A stretch of DNA of 64,000 nucleotides from Pontibacter sp. FD36 (GCF_015686655.1 NZ_JADPMP010000006.1:62001-126000), one strand, 5' to 3'. Counted from the stretch's first letter, positions 7,886-16,536 are shown. Numbers and translations are program-made. Notes: generated by a model from the letters alone, not told the origin.

Positions 7886-10126
7886 ATGAGAAATAATTTG
7901 AGGCTGACGCTTCGCCTTCACTGGCTGTTTGTGGTCCTGTTGACCTTTGCAGCACAAATGGTGCAGGCACAGGTGCTGAAGCCTGCTTCCTGGAGCTACG
8001 ATGTTTCCAAAAAGGAAGTAAAAGTAGGCGATGAAGTCGAGCTCATTTTTAATGTCAGGATAGACAAGGACTGGTACCTCTATTCTTCTGACTTTGACCC
8101 GGACCTGGGCCCGATGGTGACGGAGTTTACGTTTACCAAGCACCCTTCTTACCAGTTGGTGGGCAAGATCAAGCCCGTCAACCCGAAGAAGAAATACGAT
8201 GAGCTGTGGGAAGGAGAGTATACCTATTTTGTGGGCACGGCTCAGTTCAGACAGAAGATCAAGGTGCTACAGCCGGATCTGGTAGTCAAAGGCTCTTACG
8301 AGTATCAGGTATGTACTGATATTGACGGTAAGTGTATTCCCTTTGATGATGACTTTACCTTTACCAATACCCAGATAAAAGTAACAGCAGCCAGTGGAGC
8401 CGCTACACCTGCTACGGTACCGGTGGAAACATCGGATGCAGCGTTGAAGAAGTCTCCGAAGGAGGCCATCACCCAGACCACAGCCCCTGATGGACTCGAT
8501 ACATCCCTCCCGGAAACGGTACGAGAGGATACGGCTTTTATGGAAACAGAGTCTCTTGAAGTAGCCGCATTTGGCGACACTGCTGCGACCGGATCGGGTG
8601 ATGTGGTAACACCGGCTCTTACCGGGGAAACCGGTGAGGCAGAGGATGCAGAAAGCCTGTGGAAATTCATGCTGGTTGCCTTTGTCTTTGGTCTTGGTGC
8701 CTTGCTGACTCCATGCGTATTCCCAATGATTCCGATGACCGTGAGCTTTTTCACTAATGGTAGCGCTAACCGCGGGCAGGCTATTTTCAAAGCCCTTCTC
8801 TATGGCTTCTCCATCATTGCCATCTATACCCTGGTGGGTACGATCGTGGCCAGATTGTTTGGAGCCGATGGTGCCAACTTCATCAGTACACACTGGCTGC
8901 CCAACCTGATTTTCTTCGCCGTATTCATCATTTTCGCCATGTCCTTCTTTGGCATGTTCGAGATCACACTGCCTAGTTCCTTCCTGACAAAGGTAGACGC
9001 ACAGGCAGATAAAGGGGGGATTCTCGGCGTGTTCTTCATGGCATTCACGCTGGTGCTGGTATCCTTCTCCTGTACAGGCCCTATTGTGGGCAGTATTCTG
9101 GTGGCATCCGCCGGAGGCGAAACGGTGCGCCCGGTGGTGGGTATGCTGGGCTTTTCACTGGCTTTTGCGCTGCCATTTACACTCTTCGCTGTTTTCCCTT
9201 CGTGGCTCAACAGCCTGCCCAAATCCGGCGGCTGGCTAAACTCCGTGAAGGTGGTGCTGGGCTTTATTGAACTGGCGCTGGCGCTTAAGTTTTTGAGCAT
9301 TGCCGACCAGGTATACCACTGGGGCATCCTGGATCGCGAGGTATACCTGGCCCTTTGGATTGTTATCTTTACGCTGATGGGCTTCTACTTGCTGGGCAAG
9401 CTGAAGTTCTCACACGACTCTGATCTGAAGCATATTGGTGTGCCGCGCCTGTTCATGGCAATCGCCACGTTCGGCTTTGTGGTATACCTGATACCTGGTT
9501 TGTTTGGCGCTCCGCTCAAGGCTTTGTCAGGTTACCTGCCTCCGCAGTCTACCCACGACTTCGACCTGAATGCCATTGCACGTCAGAGTGGGGGAGGAAG
9601 CACAGCCACAGCAACACTGGCTGGCAGTCAACTGTGTGAGATACCTAAATACGGTGATTTCCTGCACCTGCCGCATGGCCTGCAAGGCTATTTTGACCTG
9701 GAACAGGCTAAACGTTGCGCCGCCGAGCAGGGCAAACCTATTTTCATTGACTTCACGGGCCATGGCTGTGTGAACTGCCGCGAGATGGAAGCCAATGTAT
9801 GGTCGGATCCGGAGGTGCTGAAGCGCTTGCAGGAAAACTATGTGATAGCGGCCCTGTATGTGGATGACAGAACAGAATTGCCTGAAAGTGAGTGGTACGT
9901 GAGCGAGCACGATGGGAAAGAAAAGAAAACCATCGGCAAAAAATACGCCGACTACCAGATCACGAAGTTTAATGTGAATGCGCAGCCCTACTATGTGCTG
10001 ATGGACGAAAACGAAAAGATGCTGGTAGAGCCAGTCGCTTATGACCGAAGCGTAGAAAACTTCGTGAAGTTCCTCGACGCAGGCGTAGAGGCTTATAACA
10101 AGCAGAAGCAGGTCGCGAAGAAGTAG
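7886..10126 (+). CDS. dsbD: Thiol:disulfide interchange protein DsbD
   Basis: I chose ATG 7886 because it begins a good signal peptide (ending AAQMVQAQ near residue 28); the frame is open 28 codons further up. Residues about 30-165 form the periplasmic DsbD-alpha-like domain (VCTDIDGKCIPF with two cysteines). Residues about 165-255 form a Thr/Ala/Pro-rich linker. Residues about 260-590 form the CcdA-like membrane core with its redox pair in TPCVFPMIPMT and FSCTGPIVG. From about 600 comes a thioredoxin-like domain with GHGCVNC (about 625). DsbD passes electrons from cytoplasmic thioredoxin across the inner membrane to reduce periplasmic disulfides and support cytochrome c maturation. At 746 residues it is longer than E. 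coli DsbD, mainly from the linker. It ends before a repeat and a strong terminator. Confidence 0.92.
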   Translation: MRNNLRLTLRLHWLFVVLLTFAAQMVQAQVLKPASWSYDVSKKEVKVGDEVELIFNVRIDKDWYLYSSDFDPDLGPMVTEFTFTKHPSYQLVGKIKPVNPKKKYDELWEGEYTYFVGTAQFRQKIKVLQPDLVVKGSYEYQVCTDIDGKCIPFDDDFTFTNTQIKVTAASGAATPATVPVETSDAALKKSPKEAITQTTAPDGLDTSLPETVREDTAFMETESLEVAAFGDTAATGSGDVVTPALTGETGEAEDAESLWKFMLVAFVFGLGALLTPCVFPMIPMTVSFFTNGSANRGQAIFKALLYGFSIIAIYTLVGTIVARLFGADGANFISTHWLPNLIFFAVFIIFAMSFFGMFEITLPSSFLTKVDAQADKGGILGVFFMAFTLVLVSFSCTGPIVGSILVASAGGETVRPVVGMLGFSLAFALPFTLFAVFPSWLNSLPKSGGWLNSVKVVLGFIELALALKFLSIADQVYHWGILDREVYLALWIVIFTLMGFYLLGKLKFSHDSDLKHIGVPRLFMAIATFGFVVYLIPGLFGAPLKALSGYLPPQSTHDFDLNAIARQSGGGSTATATLAGSQLCEIPKYGDFLHLPHGLQGYFDLEQAKRCAAEQGKPIFIDFTGHGCVNCREMEANVWSDPEVLKRLQENYVIAALYVDDRTELPESEWYVSEHDGKEKKTIGKKYADYQITKFNVNAQPYYVLMDENEKMLVEPVAYDRSVENFVKFLDAGVEAYNKQKQVAKK

Positions 10127-10131
10127 CGGTA

Positions 10132-10219
10132 GACCTCACAGTGTCTTCCAGACCTGTGAGTGTCTTGCCCGATACGTAAAAATACAGACTCCCACAGGAG
10201 CTACGCACACTGTGAGGTC
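10132..10219. repeat. 88-bp element bounded by 13-bp inverted repeats
   Basis: GACCTCACAGTGT (10132-10144) is matched exactly by its reverse complement at 10207-10219. The interior carries GTGTCTTCCAGACCTGTGAG, nearly identical to the core of the palindrome at 48.9 kb. It lies directly after dsbD and before its terminator. No gene is inside it. I infer a dispersed intergenic repeat. Confidence 0.7.
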
Positions 10220-10221
10220 AG

Positions 10222-10263
10222 AAACAAGAAAGCCCCACCTCTTGAGGTGGGGCTTTCTTGTTT
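10222..10263. terminator. Bidirectional terminator between dsbD and sodA
   Basis: A perfect 20-bp stem (10222-10241 and 10244-10263) has a 2-base centre and A/T-rich ends on both sides. It serves the convergent dsbD and superoxide dismutase genes. Confidence 0.9.
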
Positions 10264-10280
10264 GAAGTATCAGGTATACC

Positions 10281-10889
10281 TTACTTCGCCTCGTTGTAGC
10301 GACGTGTTACTTCTTCCCAGTTCACCACGTTCCAGAAAGCGTTGATGTAGTCCGGACGACGGTTCTGGTAGTTCAGGTAGTAAGCGTGCTCCCATACGTC
10401 AAGACCCAGGATTGGCTGACCGCCGCATCCTTCAGCGAATGGCATCAGGGTGTTGTCCTGGTTTGGTGTAGAGCAGATCTCGAGCTTGCCGTCTTTTACG
10501 CAAAGCCAAGCCCAGCCAGAACCGAAGCGTGTAGCTGCAGCCGCATTGAACTTCTCTTTCATCTGGTCAAAAGAACCAAAAGCAGAGTTGATGGCATCAG
10601 CTATCTCGCCTGAAGGCTGACCACCGCCGTTTGGAGAAAGGATCGTCCAGAACAGGTTGTGGTTGTAATAGCCACCGCCATTGTTGCGAACAGCTTTGTT
10701 GTCCTCTTTTACATTGCGCATGATCTCTTCGATGCTCATGTTCTCCATCTCAGTGCCCGCAATTGCCTTGTTCAGGTTGTCGGTATAGGCCTGGTGGTGT
10801 TTCGTATGGTGGATTTCCATCGTGCGCGCATCAATATGTGGTTCAAGCGCGTCATAGGCGTAAGGTAGTTTCGGTAATTCGAAAGCCAT
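10281..10889 (-). CDS. sodA: Superoxide dismutase, Mn-type
   Basis: The 202-residue enzyme converts superoxide to O2 and H2O2. The Fe/Mn family ligands are visible: His27 (EIHHTKHH), the His in [10 protein letters not shown] near 81, and Asp and His in LDVWEHAYY near 163-167. The [13 protein letters not shown] stretch and the Gln in TPNQDN point to the manganese or cambialistic subgroup rather than the classic iron type, which has Gln in the first half instead. There is no signal peptide, so it is cytoplasmic. A matched promoter overlaps the end of tadA upstream, and a 10-bp hairpin lies in the leader. Metal choice is an inference from these residues. Confidence 0.95.
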   Translation of the reverse strand: MAFELPKLPYAYDALEPHIDARTMEIHHTKHHQAYTDNLNKAIAGTEMENMSIEEIMRNVKEDNKAVRNNGGGYYNHNLFWTILSPNGGGQPSGEIADAINSAFGSFDQMKEKFNAAAATRFGSGWAWLCVKDGKLEICSTPNQDNTLMPFAEGCGGQPILGLDVWEHAYYLNYQNRRPDYINAFWNVVNWEEVTRRYNEAK

Positions 10890-10920
10890 AGTTTTATGTG
10901 GTTTTATGTGTGAAAAAATA

Positions 10921-10952
10921 GCATGCGTACAGATTTATAGGTGTACGTATGC
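10921..10952 (-). promoter_or_regulatory. Hairpin in the sodA leader
   Basis: GCATGCGTAC (10921-10930) and GTACGTATGC (10943-10952) form a 10-bp stem with one G-T pair and a 12-base loop. It sits between the sodA promoter and start codon. A role in mRNA stability or regulation is only inferred. Confidence 0.4.
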
Positions 10953-10969
10953 ATTTGAAATGTGAGTTT

Positions 10970-11000
10970 CAAAGATAGTTATTTTCTTTTGGCTGCAAAG
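10970..11000 (-). promoter_or_regulatory. sodA promoter (TTTG-N18-TATCTTTG)
   Basis: On the minus strand CTTTG (11000-10996) is followed after 18 bases by TATCTTTG (10977-10970). This fits the Bacteroidota -33/-7 pattern. The -33 part lies inside the last codons of tadA. The leader would be about 75 bases. Confidence 0.6.
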
Positions 11001-11428
11001 AACGAAGCCATCAGTTCGGCGCACTCCTGCGCCATCACACCGCTCACCATCTCCGTTTTGGGGTGCAGCAGATTTCCTACTCGTCTGTAGCCGCGCTTCG
11101 GTTCAGGTGTTCCGAACACTACCCGCTTGAGCTGTGCCCAGTAGCTGGCGCCAGCGCACATCACACAAGGCTCCACGGTTACATACAGGGTGCAGTCGTG
11201 CAGGTATTTATTACCCAGGTACTCGGCAGCGGCGGTGAGGGCCAGCATCTCGGCATGGGCAGTTACGTCATTCAGCTTTTCGGTCTGGTTGTAGGCTTTG
11301 GCAATAATGCGGTTGTTGCTCACGACCACGGCTCCAATCGGAATCTCCCCCTCTTCGAAGGCGTAAGTTGCCTGTCGGTAAGCCTCCTGCATAAAGTGAT
11401 CGTCGCTGTGTATTGAAAGTAAGTCCAC
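10979..11428 (-). CDS. tadA: tRNA-adenosine(34) deaminase-like nucleoside deaminase
   Basis: The 149-residue protein has the zinc cytidine-deaminase fold motifs HAE (His58, catalytic Glu60) and PCVMCAGA (Cys88, Cys91). The TadA-type tail KRVVFGTPEPKRG is also present. TadA converts the wobble adenosine of tRNA-Arg(ACG) to inosine. Length and tail match bacterial TadA well. A second deaminase in the window (45539-45976) has a quite different C-terminus, so this one is the better TadA candidate. Its last codons carry the sodA promoter. Confidence 0.85.
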   Translation of the reverse strand: MDLLSIHSDDHFMQEAYRQATYAFEEGEIPIGAVVVSNNRIIAKAYNQTEKLNDVTAHAEMLALTAAAEYLGNKYLHDCTLYVTVEPCVMCAGASYWAQLKRVVFGTPEPKRGYRRVGNLLHPKTEMVSGVMAQECAELMASFFAAKRK

Positions 11429-11469
11429 AGGTATAAGTGTATTAGTGTTTGCTTTTGCACAAGATACAT

Positions 11470-11500
11470 AAAAAAGCCCCTCCGGGAAAGGAGAGGCCTT
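11470..11500 (-). terminator. Terminator of the 11528-12085 gene
   Basis: An imperfect hairpin (CTCC/GGAG core with AAG/CTT outer pairs) is followed by a T-run in minus-strand reading. It lies about 30 bases beyond the stop. Confidence 0.6.
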
Positions 11501-11527
11501 AGTAACCAGATATAGGTTTAGTCGCTT

Positions 11528-12085
11528 TTACATTTTTATTCTAACTGAGCCCATGATCTCGCGGGCTGTGTCCTGCCAGTTGTTCTTCATCATAAATGGC
11601 ATGTGCATAGAGAAGACCATCAACTGATTACCCTGTACGGTGTATTGCATGATGCTATACTTCTGCACCGGTGACAGATGACTGCCAGAGCGCTCGTCGG
11701 CCATCACTGATACAAACTCAAACACAATATAATCGCGGCCATTGATCGTGGCTACTTCATCTCTGATAAAATCCACCTTCGTGAAGCGCTCCAGCAGGTT
11801 AGCCTTGTACACATCACGAAGCATTTTCAAATCCTGAGCGCCAAACTGCGAACGCTTCTGTGTCATGCTAAAGTCCACTTGGCCATTAGGGCTGGAGTAA
11901 ACGGCCACAGGTCGGTTGGCTGCCGGGTACTTGCGGGCAATACCATCGTCAGGGAGCGGCGTAAAGTCACGGGGCAGCATAATGCTGACCTCCTTGGTGA
12001 TCTGGGTTTTCTTAAGTTTAGTATCAGCCAGGGCTACGCCGGCAATCAGGATAATAGCTAAAAAGGCTAAGTAGCGCATGTTCAT
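11528..12085 (-). CDS. Exported hypothetical protein, 185 residues
   Basis: An N-terminal signal peptide is clear (MNMRYLAFLAIILIAGVALA, cleavage near residue 20); a start two codons later (MRYL) is also possible. The rest has no cysteines or membrane spans. It shows a beta-rich pattern with IMLPRDFTPLPDDGIARKYP (about 34-53) and ends NNWQDTAREIMGSVRIKM. This layout resembles small periplasmic proteins of the PsbP/Mog1-like fold seen in many bacteria (a short helix then IMxSxRI-like end), but I would not assign a family. It is followed by a terminator and stands alone. It is likely periplasmic. Confidence 0.75.
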   Translation of the reverse strand: MNMRYLAFLAIILIAGVALADTKLKKTQITKEVSIMLPRDFTPLPDDGIARKYPAANRPVAVYSSPNGQVDFSMTQKRSQFGAQDLKMLRDVYKANLLERFTKVDFIRDEVATINGRDYIVFEFVSVMADERSGSHLSPVQKYSIMQYTVQGNQLMVFSMHMPFMMKNNWQDTAREIMGSVRIKM

Positions 12086-12291
12086 AGGGTTGTTCGGGCA
12101 AAGGTATCAAATAATAAGGACTGTGATAGACAGTAGCAATTATTTTGCCAAAGCTGCAGCAGTGCCTGATCAGAGCGTGTGCTCTGTGGTTTTATATCTT
12201 CTGTAGGTGAATGACGTTAAAAATGAAACAGCTGGGTTTAGCGGTATAATTCCAGTTGCCTGAAATTAAATATCATGTAAACGTAAAAGCT

Positions 12292-12723
12292 ATGTTAGGA
12301 AACATCATCAACAGCGTAAAAGGACAACTGACTGGCGAACTGCAGGACAAGTTCAATATTGACTCAGGGCAAGCCAACCAATCGGTGGATCTGGCTAAGG
12401 ACCATGTGACGGAGGGCCTGAAGAAAGAGGCTTCGGGGGGAGATGCCGGGGGGATTATGAATATGCTGAAAGGCCAGAAAGCGCCTCAGGACAGCCCGGC
12501 CATGAACAGTACCATCCAAAATTATATAGGGGATCTGACTTCTAAAGTAGGTATACCGGAGTCTGTGGCAAAGCAGGTGGGGCCCTTTGTTGTGTCTTTT
12601 CTGATGAACAAGATCGGCGGCAACGTCAACAGTCAGTCAGATCTGATGGGGATGCTGGGCGGTGGATTGACCGATAAACTGCCAAAAGGTATGGGAGATA
12701 AGCTCGGAGGGCTTTTTAAATAA
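12292..12723 (+). CDS. Small helical protein, DUF937-like
   Basis: I start at ATG 12292 (MLGNIINSVKGQLTGELQ), because the upstream part of the frame from a TTG at 12256 looks like leader. The product has 143 residues, with a glutamine/asparagine/glycine-rich middle (SGGDAGGIMNMLKG, about 48-61). The C-terminus is glycine-rich and methionine-rich (DLMGMLGGGLTDKLPKGMGDKLGGLFK). The heptad-like helices and Gly-Gly-Leu repeats resemble DUF937/YidB-like proteins of unknown function. There is no signal peptide. It is ended by a hairpin terminator. The family is tentative, though it is very probably a real gene. Confidence 0.7.
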   Translation: MLGNIINSVKGQLTGELQDKFNIDSGQANQSVDLAKDHVTEGLKKEASGGDAGGIMNMLKGQKAPQDSPAMNSTIQNYIGDLTSKVGIPESVAKQVGPFVVSFLMNKIGGNVNSQSDLMGMLGGGLTDKLPKGMGDKLGGLFK

Positions 12724-12743
12724 GCTAAAGGAGGGCCGAAATA

Positions 12744-12776
12744 AGAGAAGCCATACCTAGCAGGTATGGCTTCTCT
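12744..12776 (+). terminator. Terminator after the DUF937-like gene
   Basis: A perfect 15-bp stem (arms around 12744-12758 and 12762-12776) has a 3-base loop. The stem holds ATACCT/AGGTAT. The T-run after it is weak. Confidence 0.7.
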
Positions 12777-13309
12777 TCGGTTGTGTTGTTGTGTTTTTTG
12801 GTTGCAAGTCGGCAACTTACTTACATCTCACCTTAAACAAGTGTGCCTATAATTGCCGGAGCGGGGAGCTCCAAAGCAATATTTTTAAGTCAGTTATCAA
12901 AAACTGAGTCGTGTTTTCAATGATGACTTCTTAATCATGTGAAGTCCTAAAAAGTTTAACAGTAGTAAAAAGAAAAGTCGGGACTCACTTCCAGTACAAG
13001 CTGCTCCGATATGCACCAGTCGTACTGCGATTGTGAGCGCGGCGCGAATATAGCATAAAAATTCTATCAGAAAACCATGTCAGGTACTAGGGGAGTGGAA
13101 TTCTAAGCCTAGGTTTTGCAGGGCTATACCTAAGCAACACTAAGTAAGCAGCTTAGTCAGATATATCAAAATATACTATACAAATACATGTAATTTATCG
13201 ACTAAAGCTGCCTATGCTTCGCTTAATTGAAGTTGTCACTGTGTACTAAAGTTCTTAATTTTACCTGCTAAATCGTAGGTTAAATCAGTTGCACACTCCA
13301 ACTGCCGGC
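12777..13309. other. 533-base non-coding gap
   Basis: It is AT-rich with no credible frame on either strand. It contains one AGGTATA-family site (TATACCT near 13127). I looked for tmRNA, RNase P, SRP and 6S signatures and saw none. The promoter of the GtrA gene should lie at its right end, but no clean TAnnTTTG box is seen. Confidence 0.5.
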
Positions 13310-13705
13310 ATGTCCGAAGGTATAGGCGCTTTCTTTCTAAAATTCCTGAAGTTTGGCTTGGTAGGCTTTACCGGTCTCGTAATTGATTTTGGCGTGACCT
13401 TCCTGGTAAAGGAGAAGCTGCGCTGGAATAAGTATGTGGCCAACAGCCTGGGCTTCATCCTGGCCAGCATCAACAATTACATCCTTAACCGTCTCTGGAC
13501 CTTCCATAGCATCGACCCCGAAATCGGCTGGCAGTTTTCCAAGTTCCTGCTGGTGGCCGTGGCCGGGCTGATCATCAACAACCTGATCGTATACCTGCTC
13601 ACTGAAAAAGTGAAGCTCAATTTCTACGTCTCCAAGTTCTTTGCGATCGTTATCGTCTTTATCTGGAACTTCCTGCTCAATTACCTCTATACCTTCACCC
13701 GCTAA
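13310..13705 (+). CDS. GtrA family membrane protein
   Basis: I start at ATG 13310 because the seven codons before it open with a TTG. The 131-residue protein has the four membrane spans of GtrA. It shows the typical start FLKFGLVGFTGLVIDFGVTF, the loop VANSLGFILASINNYILNRLWTF, and the end FIWNFLLNYLYTF. GtrA-type proteins are thought to help move lipid-linked sugars across the inner membrane for cell-surface glycosylation. The adjacent convergent gene is an integral-membrane sugar transferase, which fits that theme. Its stop codon directly abuts the stop of that gene. Confidence 0.9.
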   Translation: MSEGIGAFFLKFLKFGLVGFTGLVIDFGVTFLVKEKLRWNKYVANSLGFILASINNYILNRLWTFHSIDPEIGWQFSKFLLVAVAGLIINNLIVYLLTEKVKLNFYVSKFFAIVIVFIWNFLLNYLYTFTR

Positions 13706-15325
13706 TTACTGACCCTGGATGCGGTAGATGCGCACATGCTCGTCTTTGTGCACACGCGGGTTCAGGAAGTGCAGCACCCGGTCATAGAGCGAAGGCGTGA
13801 TAGTCGTTTCCAGCTCCAGTGCAGGGTATAAGCTATTGATACGCTGCATGCGCTCTTCCATGTCTTTCTGGCCCACCACCACAACATAGTCCGGTTGATA
13901 AGGGTATAGGCTCAGCTCTGTTTGCAGGCTGTCCAGCGACTTTTCCCCGTTCAGGCTGTAGGTCATCGCAAAATCCTGTGGAAGCGGCTTACCGGCTTTA
14001 TACTCGTCCCAGTCACGCTTCGAGTTGAAGTGGTACTCGTGAAACTCCGCTGCCAGGCGGTTCAGGTAATAGAGTGGCGGCTGCTTCATGGATGAGTTGC
14101 CAAACTCGAGCAGTACCGCATCCATATCCTGCTTTTCAGACAGGTATACCAGTGGTGCTATGCGGCTCTTTTTGGTATAGGTGAAGGACATCGCCACGGC
14201 TACCACTATATTGAGAACCCAGAAAAAGGTCCAGCTGGCGGCTAGTAGCTTTTTGCGTCGCTGCCAGAACTTAGCCGTACGCACAAAGTCCTGCCAGCCG
14301 ATGACGCCCAGGATCATGATAAGCGGGAAAAGCGGCAGAATGAAGCGCTCCTGCTTGTTCGGGAACAGTGAGTGCACCACAAAAAACAACAACCCAGCCC
14401 AGAAGAGCATAGGTGCCAGCCTGGCCGTGCGGCTGTAACCCAGCAGCAGGTATACGCTGATGGGAGGGACCATGAAGCCCAGTATGGTCAGCAGGAAACG
14501 GTATACCGGTCCGGTGCTGTAATTGTAGGCATTGTCGGCGTTGTAGAAGAAATAGGTGACTACCGAGTGGAAAGGATAGTCGAAGAAGATCAGGTCTATC
14601 GTGCCCTGAATCAGCGTGGCCATCAGTACAAAGCCCAGCGCCAGCCAAATGATATCCTTCCACTGACGACGGTAAAGCAATACCAGTCCGGCACCGCCCA
14701 GGAAGAGTGCCGCATGGTAACGGAATACAAAAGCCAGTGCAAACAGTGCCCCTGCCCACAGGTAATGCCAGTTCCTCTTGCGGTCATCCTGCTTCAGCAT
14801 GAAATAGAAAGCTGCCAGATAGGGCGGGATACACACCATCTCCACCAGGTTGCGCACACTCATGAAAGGCATAAACCACATAAGTGCCAGCATCAGGCCC
14901 ACAATGCGAGCATTGGCTTGGTTCGAAAGACGCTCTGTGATCTTGTAACCGTAATACACGATCAGCAGCGAGTATAGGCCGTGCAGCACCCTTACAAGGG
15001 TCATTTTAGTATCCGGGTTCGTAATGCCAACACTCTCCATCAGGTAAAACAAACCGTAGTGTATGCCTGCATAAAACATGCTGTGGCGTGGCGGCATGGG
15101 CTCGTGCAGCCACGAAGGCAAGCCATAAAGCCAGTGCTGCGCAATCGTGTTCACGTCGAAGTGATCGTCGTGAAAGGCAAAGCCCTTTGAAAAGAAGGCG
15201 GCCACCATGCGGATGACAAACGCAATCAGCATAATCAGCGACAGCGGCACCATGAGCCTGTTATGGACGCCAACCTGATCAGCAGTCGTGAGCTTTTCAG
15301 GAGCGGTTTGAGGAGAGAATGACAT
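13706..15325 (-). CDS. GT-C fold integral membrane glycosyltransferase
   Basis: The 539-residue protein has about ten or more membrane spans. In the first outer loop it carries HDDHFDVNTIAQHWLYG (about 52-68), an acidic motif at the place where GT-C enzymes (GT22/GT39/PMT groups) hold their catalytic aspartates. The conserved SVRNLVEMVCIPPYLAAF stretch lies near residue 150. A soluble C-terminal part begins near 390 and ends VRIYRIQGQ. Such enzymes take sugars from polyprenyl-phosphate carriers and add them to lipids or proteins outside the membrane. The Alg9/PIG-B-like (GT22) group seems closest, but donor and acceptor are unknown. Its neighbour is the flippase-like GtrA. Confidence 0.75.
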   Translation of the reverse strand: MSFSPQTAPEKLTTADQVGVHNRLMVPLSLIMLIAFVIRMVAAFFSKGFAFHDDHFDVNTIAQHWLYGLPSWLHEPMPPRHSMFYAGIHYGLFYLMESVGITNPDTKMTLVRVLHGLYSLLIVYYGYKITERLSNQANARIVGLMLALMWFMPFMSVRNLVEMVCIPPYLAAFYFMLKQDDRKRNWHYLWAGALFALAFVFRYHAALFLGGAGLVLLYRRQWKDIIWLALGFVLMATLIQGTIDLIFFDYPFHSVVTYFFYNADNAYNYSTGPVYRFLLTILGFMVPPISVYLLLGYSRTARLAPMLFWAGLLFFVVHSLFPNKQERFILPLFPLIMILGVIGWQDFVRTAKFWQRRKKLLAASWTFFWVLNIVVAVAMSFTYTKKSRIAPLVYLSEKQDMDAVLLEFGNSSMKQPPLYYLNRLAAEFHEYHFNSKRDWDEYKAGKPLPQDFAMTYSLNGEKSLDSLQTELSLYPYQPDYVVVVGQKDMEERMQRINSLYPALELETTITPSLYDRVLHFLNPRVHKDEHVRIYRIQGQ

Positions 15326-15411
15326 ACAGTAATATTAGGTAATATGGATTGACCTATGATTTTTTAAGAAAATCCGTTCCAAAGTTAAAAGATATACACT
15401 TAAGTTTGTGT

Positions 15412-16317
15412 ATGAATTTGACTGAGCCGAAGAACAAGACACCTTTTTTGGAGCGTAAAAGCACTACACTTTTGATTCTGGTTTTAAGTATAATCACGCT
15501 AGCATTGAGTGTGTACAATATCCTGCAACCTGAATCAGGTATTTACTCCCGCAATATTCTGGTGATAGGCCATGCGGGCTCAGGCTTTTTCTCCCCCTTA
15601 AACCCTTACAATCCGCTGCCCGCCAACAGCATGGCTTCTATTGTGAAAGCCATGGAAGAGGATGGTGCTGACGGAGTGGAGGTGGATGTGCATGTGAGCC
15701 TGGACGGCGTGCCGATTCTCTACCATGACAATACGCTGGAGACGATGAGTGAAGGTGTAGGTATCATAGCAGACCTGCCAGCTGCTGAAGTGGTTGGTAC
15801 CAGGTATAAGGGAGGAGTGTTGTACGACCTCTTCCACAGTGAGAAAATCATCACGATGGAAGCCATGCTACAGCGCTTCCAGACGTATCCGGAGCTACCT
15901 TACCTGCACATCGACATTCGGAACCACGACCCGAGCCGCAACACCTTTTATGCCGAGTCAATCCTGGCTTTGCTTCGTAGACATAACTACCCTGTTGAAA
16001 AACTGGCATTTATTTTCAATCAACCTGCCATACTGCACACGGTACAGGAACTGGAGCCGGAAGCAGTGCTGATGCTGGACGCAGGCGAGGACTTCGACCT
16101 TTCGGCGCAGGAAGCACTGGACAACAAACTGCATGGTGTGACTGCCAATGGAAAACATGTGAGCCGGGAGCAATTACTCAGGGCGAAAGCGCGGGGTTTA
16201 CAGGTGGTGCTGTTTGGGGGCAAGTCGAAAGGGAGCATCGCCAATATGCTGGAGATGGAACCCGACGCCATTCAAGTGAATAACGTAAAGCGTATGCGCT
16301 CGCTTTTAGATGACTAA
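15412..16317 (+). CDS. Glycerophosphodiester phosphodiesterase
   Basis: I prefer ATG 15412 (MNLTEPKNK, 301 residues), because 21 codons upstream look non-coding. Residues about 18-37 form one membrane anchor (STTLLILVLSIITLALSVYN). The GDPD barrel follows with GHAGSG (His near 55), NSMASIVKAMEEDGADGVEVDVHVSLDGVPILYHD (about 73-107) and late strands ending EPDAIQVNNVKRMRS. These contain the two histidines and acidic metal ligands of the family. It hydrolyses glycerophosphodiesters to glycerol-3-phosphate and an alcohol. The domain is probably outside the membrane. The usual PENT motif is replaced by PANSM. Confidence 0.85.
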   Translation: MNLTEPKNKTPFLERKSTTLLILVLSIITLALSVYNILQPESGIYSRNILVIGHAGSGFFSPLNPYNPLPANSMASIVKAMEEDGADGVEVDVHVSLDGVPILYHDNTLETMSEGVGIIADLPAAEVVGTRYKGGVLYDLFHSEKIITMEAMLQRFQTYPELPYLHIDIRNHDPSRNTFYAESILALLRRHNYPVEKLAFIFNQPAILHTVQELEPEAVLMLDAGEDFDLSAQEALDNKLHGVTANGKHVSREQLLRAKARGLQVVLFGGKSKGSIANMLEMEPDAIQVNNVKRMRSLLDD

Positions 16318-16326
16318 CAGGCTGGC

Positions 16327-16407
16327 CTATCCTACGAGCATCATCAGCAAGGCAAGTAGTATAATAGCTAAGGCGATGTTTCGGAAAGTGAACAAACTGC
16401 GTTTCAT
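16327..16407 (-). CDS. Possible 26-residue membrane peptide
   Basis: A short frame opens at ATG 16407. It encodes a basic N-terminus (MKRSLFTFRN) followed by an unbroken hydrophobic stretch (IALAIILLALLMMLVG), then a stop. This is the layout of bacterial small membrane proteins. It lies opposite to its neighbours in the gap between the phosphodiesterase gene and aspS. No promoter or terminator is clear, so the case rests on composition alone. Confidence 0.35.
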   Translation of the reverse strand: MKRSLFTFRNIALAIILLALLMMLVG

Positions 16408-16536
16408 GGTGGAGGCTCTTGTTTCAGGTAATTCCAGTTACAGGTATAATAACGTGTTTGGCAATACTTGGGATTTGTGTTAGAAGATTATACATGCTTG
16501 AGGCTTGTTTTCGAGGCATGGCAGTGAAACAATTAT

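Noticed and set aside
12777..13309. Possible structured RNA gene in the 533-base gap
   Set aside because: No tmRNA, RNase P, SRP or 6S consensus pieces and no long stem could be found by eye.
15401..15408. TAAGTTTG just before the phosphodiesterase start as a promoter
   Set aside because: It matches TAnnTTTG but sits 3 bases before ATG 15412, too close to give a leader, and has no -33 partner.
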